Below, piece after piece: positions 17,282 to 25,806 of a DNA stretch of 64,000 nucleotides. The translations under genes were made by a program, and so were the position numbers. The number at the start of each line of letters is the position of its first letter. Position 1 is the stretch's first letter. Source of the DNA: an uncultured Isosphaeraceae bacterium (GTDB lineage: Bacteria; Planctomycetota; Planctomycetia; Isosphaerales; Isosphaeraceae); assembly GCA_945957605.1 (NCBI GenBank), contig CAMFLR010000012.1, positions 1 to 64,000 of the forward strand, read 5' to 3'. Below the pieces are notes generated by a model. That model searched no databases, was not told the origin of the DNA, and saw only the letters and a program-made list of their open reading frames with translations.

Positions 17282-18601
17282 TCACGGCTGGGTCTTTGGC
17301 GATGTTGGTGCGTTGATGGGATCTTGCGCTTCGATTCGGTCCGGCAGAGTTTTCAGGTAGCCGTTGAGCAATTCGCCGTAGGTTTTCGCGGGTCGGCCGT
17401 GTTCCAACTCGAACGCACGCTCGGCGATTGCCAGCTTGAAAGTCTCGAAAATAACGGGCTCGGCGTCGATATGTCCCATGATCATGCTGCTGTAGGGATT
17501 GAGGTCGTGAATGGCCGAGTCGTTCGTCCAGGCTTCGAGGTCTTCGGGGCTCATCGACCGCAACACGTCGGGTGTCGCTGAATCGCGCGCGTAAATCAAC
17601 GAGTTGGGGAACGCCAGCTTGGCACGAACCGACGGCGGACGATCGCACTGCGCGAGATATCCGGCGGTTATGAGCCGAAGAACGCGGGCCGATCGCTCAG
17701 GATCTCTGCGCAGGAACTGACGCAGCCAGCTCGTTGCGCCGATTTGGTTGATCCAGTTCGCCGACGAGTAGGGGCCCTTGTCCGTCAGCTTGATCCACAG
17801 GCTTGTGTCATAGACCGAATCTCGCGCCGAGTAGTACTCGGCGCGAACCATTTCCGATGCAGGTGAAGTCATCGCCCAGCACGTCTCGACATCGGCAAGG
17901 GCTCGGCGAAGCAATTCGGGCGTCACGCCAGGAGCGTTGACCCAGGCAGCCACTCGCGGTCTCGTACGCTGCAGAGCACTCCAGCCGATGAGACGCGGGA
18001 TGATACCGCCGTGTCGTCCCGCATGTCGGCTGGCGCGAAGCGCTGTTCGGTACATCCGCCAGGCGCCTGCAACGTCGCCAGCGTGTTCGAGCCGCGAACC
18101 TTCCAGTAACGTCAGCCACACATAAGAGCGAACCGATTCCAACGGTTCAAGCAGGGTGCCCATGCGTAATTCGCCCGGTTGCACCAGCAGGGAATTCCCA
18201 CGATCGTTCGCCGCGACCCAGGGCTCCAGCACGGCCCGGTTGTCTCCCACCCAGCGCTGGATTTCGTGATGGGCGAGCGACCAGTCGGTAACGCTTACGG
18301 CTTTGTTATCAGGGATCTTGTAATCCTTGGTTGATAGCTGTCCAAACTTCGCGATCAACTCGCGATACGCCACAATTGCGTTATCCCCATCGGGCACGTC
18401 AATTCGCGCGTATTTCTCCAGGTCGAACGGTTCGGGAGCGTTGGGCAAGCGACTCAAGCACGTCATGCGATACGCGAACGAGCCCAGGACGAGCAACACG
18501 GCGGCATACAAAACCAAGAACCCCTTGCGCTTCCATCCCGACGATCGTTCCAGCAAGGTCAGCGGTAAGAGCACAACGTCGGCCAGGCTTTTTGGTTTCA
18601 T
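17282..18601 (-). CDS. Membrane-anchored protein, paralogue B
   Basis: This 439-residue protein is a paralogue of 14404-15723 and has the same length once the start is placed at 18601, where GGAG lies five bases upstream. An N-terminal span covers about residues 20-45. Shared motifs include LPNAPEPFDL, LLEGSRLE.AGD.AGAWRMYR.ALRASRHAGRHGG, TCWAMTSP.SEMVRAEY and HGRPAKTYGELL. The upstream DNA also resembles that of paralogue A (ATCCTAYGACA...GATTGGCGAGAGGA at 15789 and 18646), so the duplication included its 5' region. Function unknown. Confidence 0.75.
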   Translation of the reverse strand: MKPKSLADVVLLPLTLLERSSGWKRKGFLVLYAAVLLVLGSFAYRMTCLSRLPNAPEPFDLEKYARIDVPDGDNAIVAYRELIAKFGQLSTKDYKIPDNKAVSVTDWSLAHHEIQRWVGDNRAVLEPWVAANDRGNSLLVQPGELRMGTLLEPLESVRSYVWLTLLEGSRLEHAGDVAGAWRMYRTALRASRHAGRHGGIIPRLIGWSALQRTRPRVAAWVNAPGVTPELLRRALADVETCWAMTSPASEMVRAEYYSARDSVYDTSLWIKLTDKGPYSSANWINQIGATSWLRQFLRRDPERSARVLRLITAGYLAQCDRPPSVRAKLAFPNSLIYARDSATPDVLRSMSPEDLEAWTNDSAIHDLNPYSSMIMGHIDAEPVIFETFKLAIAERAFELEHGRPAKTYGELLNGYLKTLPDRIEAQDPINAPTSPKTQP

Positions 18602-18718
18602 CTCCACTCCGCATTTCGTCAACCTGTCAGGATCGGCTCGACATCATCCTACGACAAGAGTCGGAGATTGGCGAGAGGAATGGGCGGTTTGGTCGAGATG
18701 GAGATGGATCACTGCGCG

Positions 18719-18752
18719 CAAAAAAAGACCTCGGGGAGAGGAACCCCGAGGC
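18719..18752 (-). terminator. Terminator of the sigma factor gene
   Basis: An 8-bp GC-rich stem (CCTCGGGG at 18729-18736 with CCCCGAGG at 18744-18751) is followed on the minus strand by a T-run. It lies about 50 bp beyond the sigma-factor stop codon. Confidence 0.85.
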
Positions 18753-18799
18753 CGTCTGGTTTATCGCGCAGGGAAACTGTTTACCAAAATTGCGCTGTG

Positions 18800-19660
18800 T
18801 TAATTGGCGATTCGACTGAATTCGTCGATTTCGAGGCCAGAAATCAGCTTGCCAAGCGCCTGATTTTCAAGCTGCCGGACGCGTTCGCGGGTCAAACCAA
18901 GGTTTTCGCCGACTTCGCGGAGGGTCATGGGTTCGTGGGGTTCGAGGCCGAACCGCATGCGGATGACGCTGGCTTCGCGGTCGTCGAGCTGTTCGATTCG
19001 GGCGAAGATGCGGTCGAGGTCGTCGATCTCGCCCATCACGTCGGCGACGGACGGTGCCTGGTCGGTGAGGACGTCGTCGATCGCGAATCCGCCTTCTTCA
19101 TCGCCTTCGGGGTGGGGCGTGAGGTTGTTGACGCGGATCGCCTTGGCGACGATGCCCAGCTTCTTTTTGGAGAGCCGAAGTGCCTTGCCGACTTCTTCGT
19201 CCGTCGGTGCGCGGCCGAGACGGTCGGTGAGGACGGCGGTCGCCCTGCGCCATTTGGCGAGCAGGCTGACCATGTAGGCTGGAAGGCGAATGACCTTGCC
19301 GTTATTCATCACCGAGCGGCGGATCGACTGCTTGATCCAGTAGCTCGCGTAGGTGCTGAAGCGGGTTTGCATTCCTTCGTCGTAGCCTTCGACCGCTCGC
19401 AAGAGACCGAGGTTTCCCTCTTCGATCAGGTCTTCGAGCGCCAGCCCCTTACCGAGGTAGCCGCGGGCGATGTTGACGACGAGGCGGAGGTTCGCCTTGA
19501 CCATGTGCTCGCGAGCGTAGGGATCACCTTCCGCGATCCGGCGGGCGAGTTCTTGCTCTTCAGGCGCGCTCAAGAGCGGCGTGTCGTTGATGTCCTGAAG
19601 GTAGATTTGCAGCGTCGAGTAGGGGCTGCTCAATTCGCGCCCGTGGGTGCGCGGGGGCAT
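18800..19660 (-). CDS. RNA polymerase sigma-70 factor, group 2 type
   Basis: This 286-residue sigma factor has region 1.2 (YSTLQIYLQDINDTPLLSAPEEQELARRI), region 2 (about residues 50-125; ANLRLVVNIARGYLGKGLALEDLIEEGNLGLLRAVEGYD and FSTYASYWIKQSIRR), region 3 (about 130-205) and region 4 (about 220-280; EPMTLREVGENLGLTRERVRQLENQALGKL). It lacks the long N-terminal region 1.1 and non-conserved region of RpoD, which points to an alternative (group 2, SigB/RpoS-like) factor. GGAGG lies upstream of the start at 19660. Confidence 0.9.
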   Translation of the reverse strand: MPPRTHGRELSSPYSTLQIYLQDINDTPLLSAPEEQELARRIAEGDPYAREHMVKANLRLVVNIARGYLGKGLALEDLIEEGNLGLLRAVEGYDEGMQTRFSTYASYWIKQSIRRSVMNNGKVIRLPAYMVSLLAKWRRATAVLTDRLGRAPTDEEVGKALRLSKKKLGIVAKAIRVNNLTPHPEGDEEGGFAIDDVLTDQAPSVADVMGEIDDLDRIFARIEQLDDREASVIRMRFGLEPHEPMTLREVGENLGLTRERVRQLENQALGKLISGLEIDEFSRIAN

Positions 19661-19911
19661 GGTGAAGGTTCCTCCCTAAAGGGGTCGACAGTCGTGGTCG
19701 ATTTGGGGTCAGTCGTAAACCCCGGCTGGCGATCCTTATTCGCTTTGTTCCGCTTCGATTTCGCGATAACAATGGTTTAAGAATCACTGGGAACGTAGGA
19801 CGCACTTTTACAGACGTCAACAGAACCAGTGTGGCCAATCCCCACACTTGCCGCCACTGCCCACTGACACCGATCTGTCACTCTTTACATTCAAGAATAC
19901 AAATATAACAC

Positions 19912-21381
19912 ATGAATTATTCAGAACTTGAGATTTGGCGTTGGGTTACGTCGATCACCGCACATGGCACAAGGCGGCCAGGTAGTGCCACAGGGATGGC
20001 AGTGGAGCGTCAATTGCGCGATACAGTCGCCGGATTTGGCGGCTTTGAAAATGTCAGAATGGAACCAATTCCGGTCACATTTTGGGATGCGAACTTTAGT
20101 CGACTCGAAGTCATAAACTCCTTGAGCGACGTTGTCTTTGCGCCGGAGATTCAGGCGGTGCCCTACGCGGCCTTTACACCTGCGGAAGGACTCTCTGCGC
20201 CGTTGCTGTTTGTTGACCCTGAATCACTCCCGCCGGCAGAGGTTTGGAAGAATGCCATCGTTGTGACAGAGGTGCGCTTTCCGCAGATCGACACGAAGCA
20301 GCTTTTGAAGCTCTCAATGGGCCGGTATGACCCAGACAATAACCTGGCCGAAGTGAACCATCCGGCAACGTGGATTCGCCTGGGCTGGCACGTATATCGT
20401 GAAGCGGTTCGCCGAGGCGCAGCGGGATTCGTGGGAATTCTCACGAATCAACCCGGCGGATCGTGCCGGATGTTCGCGCCTTATGGATTTCGCGAGGAGG
20501 ACATTCTCGATAAACCCATTCCCGGAGCCTGGGTCGGCCGCGAAGAGGGCAAGCGGCTCAAGCTGTTGGCCCAATCCGGCCAGCACCGCGCGAAACTCAC
20601 AATCACCGGCGAACGCTTTCCATCGCAGACGCACAACATCGTCGCCGAGCTGCCTGGCCGCGATCGCGACGACGAAATCATCGTGCTCCATTCGCACCAC
20701 GATTCGCCGTTTCGCTCGCCAGTGGAAGACGCGTCGGGCTGTGCCGTGGTACTGGCACTGGCCGAACAATTCGCCCGAGAACGCTCACTCAGCCGCAGAC
20801 TTGTGGTTTTGATCACCGCTGGACATTTTTATGGATCAATCGGCACGCGCACGTTCATTCACGACCATCCTGAGATTGTGACGCGAACCGCTGTTGAACT
20901 GTCGATCGAACACATTGCACTCGAAGCCGTTGAAAACGAGGCAGGGGAGCTCATTCCCACTGGCCGTCCTGAACCTTCGGCGCTCTTCTGTTCGTTCAGC
21001 CCGACGCTAGTTCAAACCGCAATCGACGCAATGGCCGCGCACGAGGTCGATCGTTCGATCGTCCTACCTGCCGAAGGGCCGCTGGGCAATTATCCCCCGA
21101 CGGACGGCGGCGATTGGTATCACGCCGGCGTTCCGGTGATCAACTGCATCAGCAACCCGGTTTACCTGCTCACCGACGACGATGACGACTGCTGGGTCGA
21201 TCGCCCGCGGTTAGCCAAGATGGCGGCTGCGTTCGACCAGATCATTCGGCGGCTTGATGTGACGCCTCGGCAAAAATTCAAAACCGCGCCACAGTGGCTT
21301 GGACGAAAACTGGCGATGAAACTGCTGGCGAAACTTGTGCGAGCGAAGGCGACACATTTTGGTCGCCGGGAGATTTATTGA
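19912..21381 (+). CDS. M28-family zinc peptidase
   Basis: This 489-residue protein contains the M28 peptidase core at about residues 245-460: IIVLHSHHDSPFRSPVEDASGC, with the metal-ligand His and Asp of the H-x-D and D-x-x-G type signature, then a middle ELSIEHIAL segment and GGDWYHAGVPVIN near the C-terminal ligand region. Residues about 1-240 include the PA-like insert often found in such proteins (EGLSAPLLFVDP...GAAGFVGILT). No signal peptide is visible, so the protein may be cytoplasmic. Substrate unknown. Confidence 0.8.
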   Translation: MNYSELEIWRWVTSITAHGTRRPGSATGMAVERQLRDTVAGFGGFENVRMEPIPVTFWDANFSRLEVINSLSDVVFAPEIQAVPYAAFTPAEGLSAPLLFVDPESLPPAEVWKNAIVVTEVRFPQIDTKQLLKLSMGRYDPDNNLAEVNHPATWIRLGWHVYREAVRRGAAGFVGILTNQPGGSCRMFAPYGFREEDILDKPIPGAWVGREEGKRLKLLAQSGQHRAKLTITGERFPSQTHNIVAELPGRDRDDEIIVLHSHHDSPFRSPVEDASGCAVVLALAEQFARERSLSRRLVVLITAGHFYGSIGTRTFIHDHPEIVTRTAVELSIEHIALEAVENEAGELIPTGRPEPSALFCSFSPTLVQTAIDAMAAHEVDRSIVLPAEGPLGNYPPTDGGDWYHAGVPVINCISNPVYLLTDDDDDCWVDRPRLAKMAAAFDQIIRRLDVTPRQKFKTAPQWLGRKLAMKLLAKLVRAKATHFGRREIY

Positions 21382-21392
21382 GCCTTAGAATC

Positions 21393-21430
21393 AAACCTCG
21401 GCTCAAATCGTCGCTCGCGCTCCGAGGTTT
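21393..21430 (+). promoter_or_regulatory. Hairpin enclosing the ribosome binding site of the next gene
   Basis: Perfect 9-base arms (AAACCTCGG at 21393-21401 and CCGAGGTTT at 21422-21430) flank a 20-base loop. The right arm contains the GAGG that serves the GTG start at 21434. The hairpin could hide the ribosome binding site or act as a terminator of the M28 gene; the sequence cannot decide. Confidence 0.45.
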
Positions 21431-21433
21431 ACC

Positions 21434-23383
21434 GTGATTAGAAAACATATCCAGATAATATCGATTATTGTATTCCCACTTTTTTGCTCGATGATTCGCG
21501 GCGAGGACGCGCCGCCAGACCCGCGTGCGTTGCTCAAAGAAATCGCGCAAAAGCGGCTGGCGATTCGATCGGGGCTCTTGGAATTGACGTTCAATCCGCC
21601 CGAGACGAAAGAAGGATTTCCGGCGCCATTGCGGCACGTAAGAATTGAGTTCGAGGGAGAGAAGCGCAGGTTCGTTGAGCGTCGACGTTCGTTGCAAGTT
21701 CCCTGGATCCAGTCGGGTTCGTGGGAGGGTTTGGATTCAAGCACGGACGTAAAAGCGCTGGTCAAACTACTTGGCAGTCCTGAAGAAGTTGTGCGTTTGG
21801 GTTTGGGACCCTTGACAGAGATCCGTGGCTATTCGATTTACGATGGCACCAAACTCCTCCGATCTTATGACACCCCATCCATACAATTGTGGGCATTTCC
21901 GCCGGCACGAATTAGCGAGCCGAATCAGGCCAAGGAGTCGGAAAATTTCGACCCTCGAATCCTGGGAATCGCCGGCTCCCTTCTGCACGCCCAAACGCTG
22001 GAACGACTGCTGACACCTTTGCCGGAGCAAACGGTGACGGTTGTCGGTCGTGAGATGGTGAACAATCTTCCGAACTGGCACGTTCTTGTGGCTGGACCGG
22101 CGGATATCAAACGTGACTTCTGGATTGAAAGCGCACCCACACATCGGCTGATGAAAACGAAATTCCGGAGCAAATTCGACGGGTCTGAAACGATCTCCGA
22201 ATACGATCCCGCCGCAAAAGTAAAAATCTTTCCCAACAAAGTTACTTGGACAAAACTTGACGCTGCAGGCGTACCGCAATCGACTCAAGTGATTGAAGTG
22301 AAGAGCGCAGAGTTTGATCTTCCGGAGATCCATCGCAGAAACTGGACTCTCGATGGACTTAACATGCGCTCCGGAACCGAGGTACGGGACGAAACCCTGG
22401 GAAAGCGAGTTGGCTACTGGGACGGTAAGGAATTGTTGCCGCACCGAATGCCCGTATTCAGTTCCAAAGGTCAGCGTTTTTTCGAGATGGGCTTCGGCAC
22501 GCAACCCGTGTTGCTCAACAAGGTCGCGCGTCGAACGCCTGCCAGCCCTCTCGGTTTCGATGCCATGATGGCGATCGTGGGCATTGATCGTGACTCTGCC
22601 GAAGCAGCAGAGGCGATCAAACTGCTCACGGAGCATCATGCGCGTACGCTTGGCGCCGGCTTCAGACTCAGAGCGCGCGAATCGCTGCCCGAGCAGTTCG
22701 AGCCACTCTTCCGCGCGGTGCTCGCTCGGAATCCAAATCACAACGACCAGGGGTATGCCTGTTATGGTCTCGCTACGTTGCTCAAGCAGCGGTCCGAGCG
22801 GTTGGGACTCACGAAGCTTGGCAATTCCGCGGCCGCGGAATCCGAGCAACTTTTCGAGCGGGTGGTCAAATCATACGGCGATGTTTACGGATTCAATTTG
22901 GCGTTGTTGCAGCAAGATGCGAAGGACAATCTTCGCGAGCTTCGTGCGCGGGGAATCGGCAAGGTTGCACCCGAGATCAAAGGCGACAACCTCGACGGCA
23001 AGCCGCTGTCATTACACGCATTTCGTGGCAAGGTCGTGGTTATCACGTTCTGGAGTAGCAACAACCCGACTTGCATCCAAGCCATTCCGCGTGAACTGAA
23101 GCTCGTCGCTCGAATGAAAGACCGGCCGTTCGCGATGATCGGCGTGAATATCGATAGTGAACGCAAGAAAGGTCAGGACGCTGCTGCGAAGTACGGAATC
23201 ACCTGGCCCTCGTTGTGGCAGGGGCGCGGAGAACACTCGACCATAACTGACTGGGGCAATCTGGCCGCTGGCTCGACCTTCATTCTCGACGCCAAGGGCA
23301 TCATCCGGTTCAAGAAGTCGTCCACGGACGACGCCATCGATCGGGCCGTTGAAGCCCTCGTCCAGGAAGCTGAACGAAAGTGA
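21434..23383 (+). CDS. Exported protein with C-terminal TlpA-like thioredoxin fold
   Basis: This 649-residue protein begins at a GTG with GAGG ten bases upstream; residues 1-23 form a signal peptide. The middle (about 25-510) is of unknown function. The C-terminal domain (about 515-645) is TlpA/AhpC-like (VVITFWSSNNPTC...RDRPFAMIGVNIDSERKK..AAKYGITWPSLW). The usual CxxC redox pair is reduced to one cysteine: the WSSNNPTC motif has no first Cys. It is thus unlikely to be a standard thiol-disulfide reductase; a peroxide-binding, chaperone or structural role is possible. Its 5' region carries the hairpin at 21393-21430. Confidence 0.75.
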   Translation: MIRKHIQIISIIVFPLFCSMIRGEDAPPDPRALLKEIAQKRLAIRSGLLELTFNPPETKEGFPAPLRHVRIEFEGEKRRFVERRRSLQVPWIQSGSWEGLDSSTDVKALVKLLGSPEEVVRLGLGPLTEIRGYSIYDGTKLLRSYDTPSIQLWAFPPARISEPNQAKESENFDPRILGIAGSLLHAQTLERLLTPLPEQTVTVVGREMVNNLPNWHVLVAGPADIKRDFWIESAPTHRLMKTKFRSKFDGSETISEYDPAAKVKIFPNKVTWTKLDAAGVPQSTQVIEVKSAEFDLPEIHRRNWTLDGLNMRSGTEVRDETLGKRVGYWDGKELLPHRMPVFSSKGQRFFEMGFGTQPVLLNKVARRTPASPLGFDAMMAIVGIDRDSAEAAEAIKLLTEHHARTLGAGFRLRARESLPEQFEPLFRAVLARNPNHNDQGYACYGLATLLKQRSERLGLTKLGNSAAAESEQLFERVVKSYGDVYGFNLALLQQDAKDNLRELRARGIGKVAPEIKGDNLDGKPLSLHAFRGKVVVITFWSSNNPTCIQAIPRELKLVARMKDRPFAMIGVNIDSERKKGQDAAAKYGITWPSLWQGRGEHSTITDWGNLAAGSTFILDAKGIIRFKKSSTDDAIDRAVEALVQEAERK

Positions 23384-23688
23384 GGGCGATTTCAACGCAG
23401 GTCGCGAGCAATGTTAATTTGAAACGATTGTTGGCGACTTTCCGAGATGAGTTGATTACGCCGGAGGGCTGCGCATCAAGCGCACCGATTCGCTCGCCTC
23501 AGCCACTGATTCGGGTCGATTCCTAAACCTATGAAATCAGTCCCAGGCGAGGCCGTTTCGGCCGCGCGATCGTTTTGGTGAGAGACGGGATGAAAGGCGG
23601 ACGGAATCGCTTCGTCCCAGACGTGACAACTCATCAAACCGGTTTGAGTCGAGGATCTTTCACTAGACTGACGGAAAGGATACCGGCC
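23384..23688. other. Intergenic region
   Basis: I see no gene in these 305 bases. A ribosome binding site (GGAAAGGA) just precedes the ATG of the small lipoprotein at 23689, so its promoter should lie here. Confidence 0.4.
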
Positions 23689-23997
23689 ATGTCTCGGCTC
23701 CGTGCATTCTTGGCGATTTCGGGCCTGGCGATGAGCACCTGGGGCTGCGCCCAGTGCGACACCTGCGACGACTTCCCGGCCCCTTGCGTCGGCCCGAACT
23801 GCGGAATGGGCGCTGGATACAACAACGGTCCCGCCCCCACGACCGCCCCAGCGGCACCTGCGGCTCCGGCCGGCCCGTCGTTGGGCGAAACGAGCGACAC
23901 TGCCCCCCCGCCGCCGGCGACGATGAGCCCCGCCGCTCCCAAGCCGGCCGATCCGGCGCAGTCGAAGCCGCTCGACCTGAACCGGCCGAATAACTGA
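23689..23997 (+). CDS. Small lipoprotein, Ala/Pro rich
   Basis: This 102-residue protein starts at 23689 behind GGAAAGGA. A signal segment ends at a lipobox-like TWGC (Cys at about residue 20). The mature part is short, with a cysteine-rich cluster (CAQCDTCDDFPAPCVGPNC) and then a low-complexity Ala/Pro region (PTTAPAAPAAPAGPS). It probably tethers to the membrane; function unknown. Confidence 0.7.
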   Translation: MSRLRAFLAISGLAMSTWGCAQCDTCDDFPAPCVGPNCGMGAGYNNGPAPTTAPAAPAAPAGPSLGETSDTAPPPPATMSPAAPKPADPAQSKPLDLNRPNN

Positions 23998-24031
23998 CGT
24001 TTCGTCAGCCTGGCCCATTCTGAAACAAATT

Positions 24032-24103
24032 GAGGGCGTGCACCCTGATTTTTCCACGGGTTGCGCGCCCTCGGATTTTTGTTGACGAAACAGGGAGTTT
24101 CGT
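24032..24103 (+). terminator. Hairpins between lipoprotein and glnB genes
   Basis: A 7-bp stem (GAGGGCG with CGCCCTC, about 24032-24073) is followed by GGATTTTTG on the plus strand, consistent with a terminator for the lipoprotein gene. A second hairpin (GACGAAAC-AGGGA-GTTTCGTC, 24083-24103) lies nearer glnB and may be a regulatory element. Confidence 0.5.
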
Positions 24104-24240
24104 CAGAATGGGTTGGTCACAAAAGCTCTTGCGGTTTGGCGACGAGTCGGCTCTCCCCCGATCGGATCGGTCTGACGGTCATGGTGCCCGCTCGGTCCTC
24201 GACGCCCCGTCGGAGATTGTTCCGGAGCGCTGTGTTCGCC

Positions 24241-24588
24241 ATGAAGCTGATCATCGCCGTTATCCAGCCGTCGAAGCTCGAAGCGGTCAAAGAAGCACTG
24301 TCGCAGGTTGAGGTGTTCCGCCTCACCGTGATGGATGTGCAAGGCTTTGGCCGTCAGAAGGGCTACACGGAAGTCTACCGTGGTCACGAAATCACGGTGA
24401 ATCTGCTCCGCAAGATTGAGCTGCAAATCGCTGTGAATGAAGACTTCGTCGAGCCGACGGTCAACGCGATCATCGCGGCCGGCCGCACCGGCGCCGAAGG
24501 CAAGATCGGCGACGGCAAGATCTTCATCCTGCCGATGGACGACTGCATCCGCATTCGCACGGGCGAACGCGGCCCCGAGGCTATTTGA
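24241..24588 (+). CDS. glnB: PII signal-transduction protein
   Basis: This 115-residue protein has the whole PII fold: N-terminal MKLIIAVIQPSKLEAVKEAL, T-loop GFGRQKGYTEVYRGHEITVNLL, and B/C-loop residues GKIGDGKIFILP..DCIRIRTGERG, which bind ATP/ADP in the family. PII senses nitrogen and 2-oxoglutarate. Position 51 is Ile rather than the uridylylated Tyr, and position 49 is His rather than the phosphorylated Ser of cyanobacteria, so neither classic T-loop modification should occur. The start at 24241 matches the family. A HAD phosphatase gene follows after 12 bp; no ammonium transporter or glutamine synthetase is adjacent. Confidence 0.9.
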   Translation: MKLIIAVIQPSKLEAVKEALSQVEVFRLTVMDVQGFGRQKGYTEVYRGHEITVNLLRKIELQIAVNEDFVEPTVNAIIAAGRTGAEGKIGDGKIFILPMDDCIRIRTGERGPEAI

Positions 24589-24600
24589 GTTCGAGTCAGC

Positions 24601-25284
24601 ATGCCGATTCGCGCGGTGATCTTCGATTTCAATGGCGTGCTCGTCGATGACGAGCACGTTCATTTTGAGCTATTCCAAGAAGTTCTAGCCGGTGAAGACA
24701 TCGCGCTAGATGAAACCACCTATCACGACAAATACCTCGGCTACGACGACCGCGGCTGCTTCACCGCCGCCCTCGTCGATAACCACCGGCAAGCACCAGA
24801 CGATCTGATCGCCGCGCTCATCGCGCGCAAGGCGATTCGGTACGTCGAGGTCGCGGAAACCGGCCTGAAATTCTTCCCTTCCGCCGCCGAGTCGATCGCG
24901 CTCCTCTCGGAAACGCTGCCGGTGGCCGTTTGCTCCGGAGCGCTTCGCGCCGAGATCGAATACGCGCTGAAGCGCATCGATGCGCGAAAGTACGTCGTCT
25001 CGATCACCTCGGCCGAAGACACAACGGCCTGCAAGCCCGATCCGCAGGGTTATCTGCTCGCTCTGGAACGCATCCGCGCCGCTTATCCCGATCTCCAGCC
25101 TTCGGAATGTCTGGTGATCGAGGACAGCCTAGCCGGCGTTCAAGCTGCCCGCGCGGCGGGGATGTTTGCCGTCGGTGTAACGCACACGTACACTGCCGAT
25201 GAGTTGACCGAGGTTGGTGCGAACGCGCTGATCGAGGGGCTCGACGAGGTAACGGCAGCCTGGCTTGCTGGACTTGGCGTTTGA
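24601..25284 (+). CDS. HAD-family phosphatase (subfamily IA)
   Basis: This 227-residue protein has the HAD motifs: motif I FDFNGVLVDD (residues 8-17), motif II VCSGALR, motif III K (TACKPDPQGYLLAL) and motif IV VIEDSLAGVQAARAAGM. A helical cap lies between motifs I and II, as in the beta-phosphoglucomutase-like group. In motif I the second Asp of DxD is replaced by Asn, the general acid/base position in phosphatases and mutases. Substrate unknown. It is 12 bp downstream of glnB, probably in the same transcript. Confidence 0.8.
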   Translation: MPIRAVIFDFNGVLVDDEHVHFELFQEVLAGEDIALDETTYHDKYLGYDDRGCFTAALVDNHRQAPDDLIAALIARKAIRYVEVAETGLKFFPSAAESIALLSETLPVAVCSGALRAEIEYALKRIDARKYVVSITSAEDTTACKPDPQGYLLALERIRAAYPDLQPSECLVIEDSLAGVQAARAAGMFAVGVTHTYTADELTEVGANALIEGLDEVTAAWLAGLGV

Positions 25285-25327
25285 TTGAACGGCTTTTTTG
25301 AGCCGGAGAACTTCGGCTGGGCGGGAT

Positions 25328-25389
25328 TCGCCGAACGGGGTAAAAAGGGGGAAGAGATGTCTTCCCGTTACCCCGTGATTTCCGGCGAA
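25328..25389 (+). promoter_or_regulatory. Nested hairpin upstream of the receiver-like gene
   Basis: Three stacked complementary blocks are visible: TTCGCCG (25328-25334) with CGGCGAA (25383-25389), CGGGGTAA (25336-25343) with TTACCCCG (25368-25375), and GGGAAGA (25349-25355) with TCTTCCC (25360-25366) around a GATG loop. There is no U-run after it, so a simple terminator is unlikely. It ends 13 bases before the ATG at 25403. I recognise no riboswitch class. Confidence 0.5.
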
Positions 25390-25402
25390 AGAGTCCGGCG
25401 CT

Positions 25403-25804
25403 ATGAACGAGCCAGTTCCCGCCCCGGAGGGCCAAGGCCCGGCCGGGCTTTTATTGAGCCGCGACCTGATCTTCACCTCAAAGGTCACAGGCACGGCGCG
25501 AATGCTTGGGTTTCAGGTGCTTACGGCCGGAAACTCGGCTTTGGCCCAGGCGATGATCTCGCAGTGGAACCCCCGCGCGGTCTTCATTGACCTTGCGGCC
25601 GGCGATCTCGTAAGTCCTGAAGCGATTGTCGCGTATCGCACAGTCGCCGGACCCGAAACCGCGTTCATCGCGTTTGGGTCGCACGTCGACACTGCCGGGC
25701 TCGCCGCCGCGGCCGATGCCGGTTGCAACCTCGTCCTCCCTCGCAGCAAGTTCTCCGCCGAACTTCCCCAGATCATCACGCGCTTTCTGGAAGGAAAGAC
25801 GTAA
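25403..25804 (+). CDS. Response-regulator receiver-like protein
   Basis: This 133-residue stand-alone protein has a CheY-like pattern: LIFTSKVTGTARMLGFQVLTAG, AVFIDLAAGD (Asp in the phosphoacceptor-like strand), AFIAFGSHVDT and a C-terminal LPRSKF with the receiver-type Lys. Acidic residues at the first strand are missing (LIFTSK instead of a DD pair), suggesting a pseudoreceiver. It is followed after 2 bp by the next gene, so the two are probably coupled. Confidence 0.6.
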   Translation: MNEPVPAPEGQGPAGLLLSRDLIFTSKVTGTARMLGFQVLTAGNSALAQAMISQWNPRAVFIDLAAGDLVSPEAIVAYRTVAGPETAFIAFGSHVDTAGLAAAADAGCNLVLPRSKFSAELPQIITRFLEGKT

Positions 25805-25806
25805 AC

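Noticed and set aside
24100-24240. Sigma-54 promoter upstream of glnB
   Set aside because: The best GG/GC pair is 14 bases apart rather than the required 10, so the match fails.
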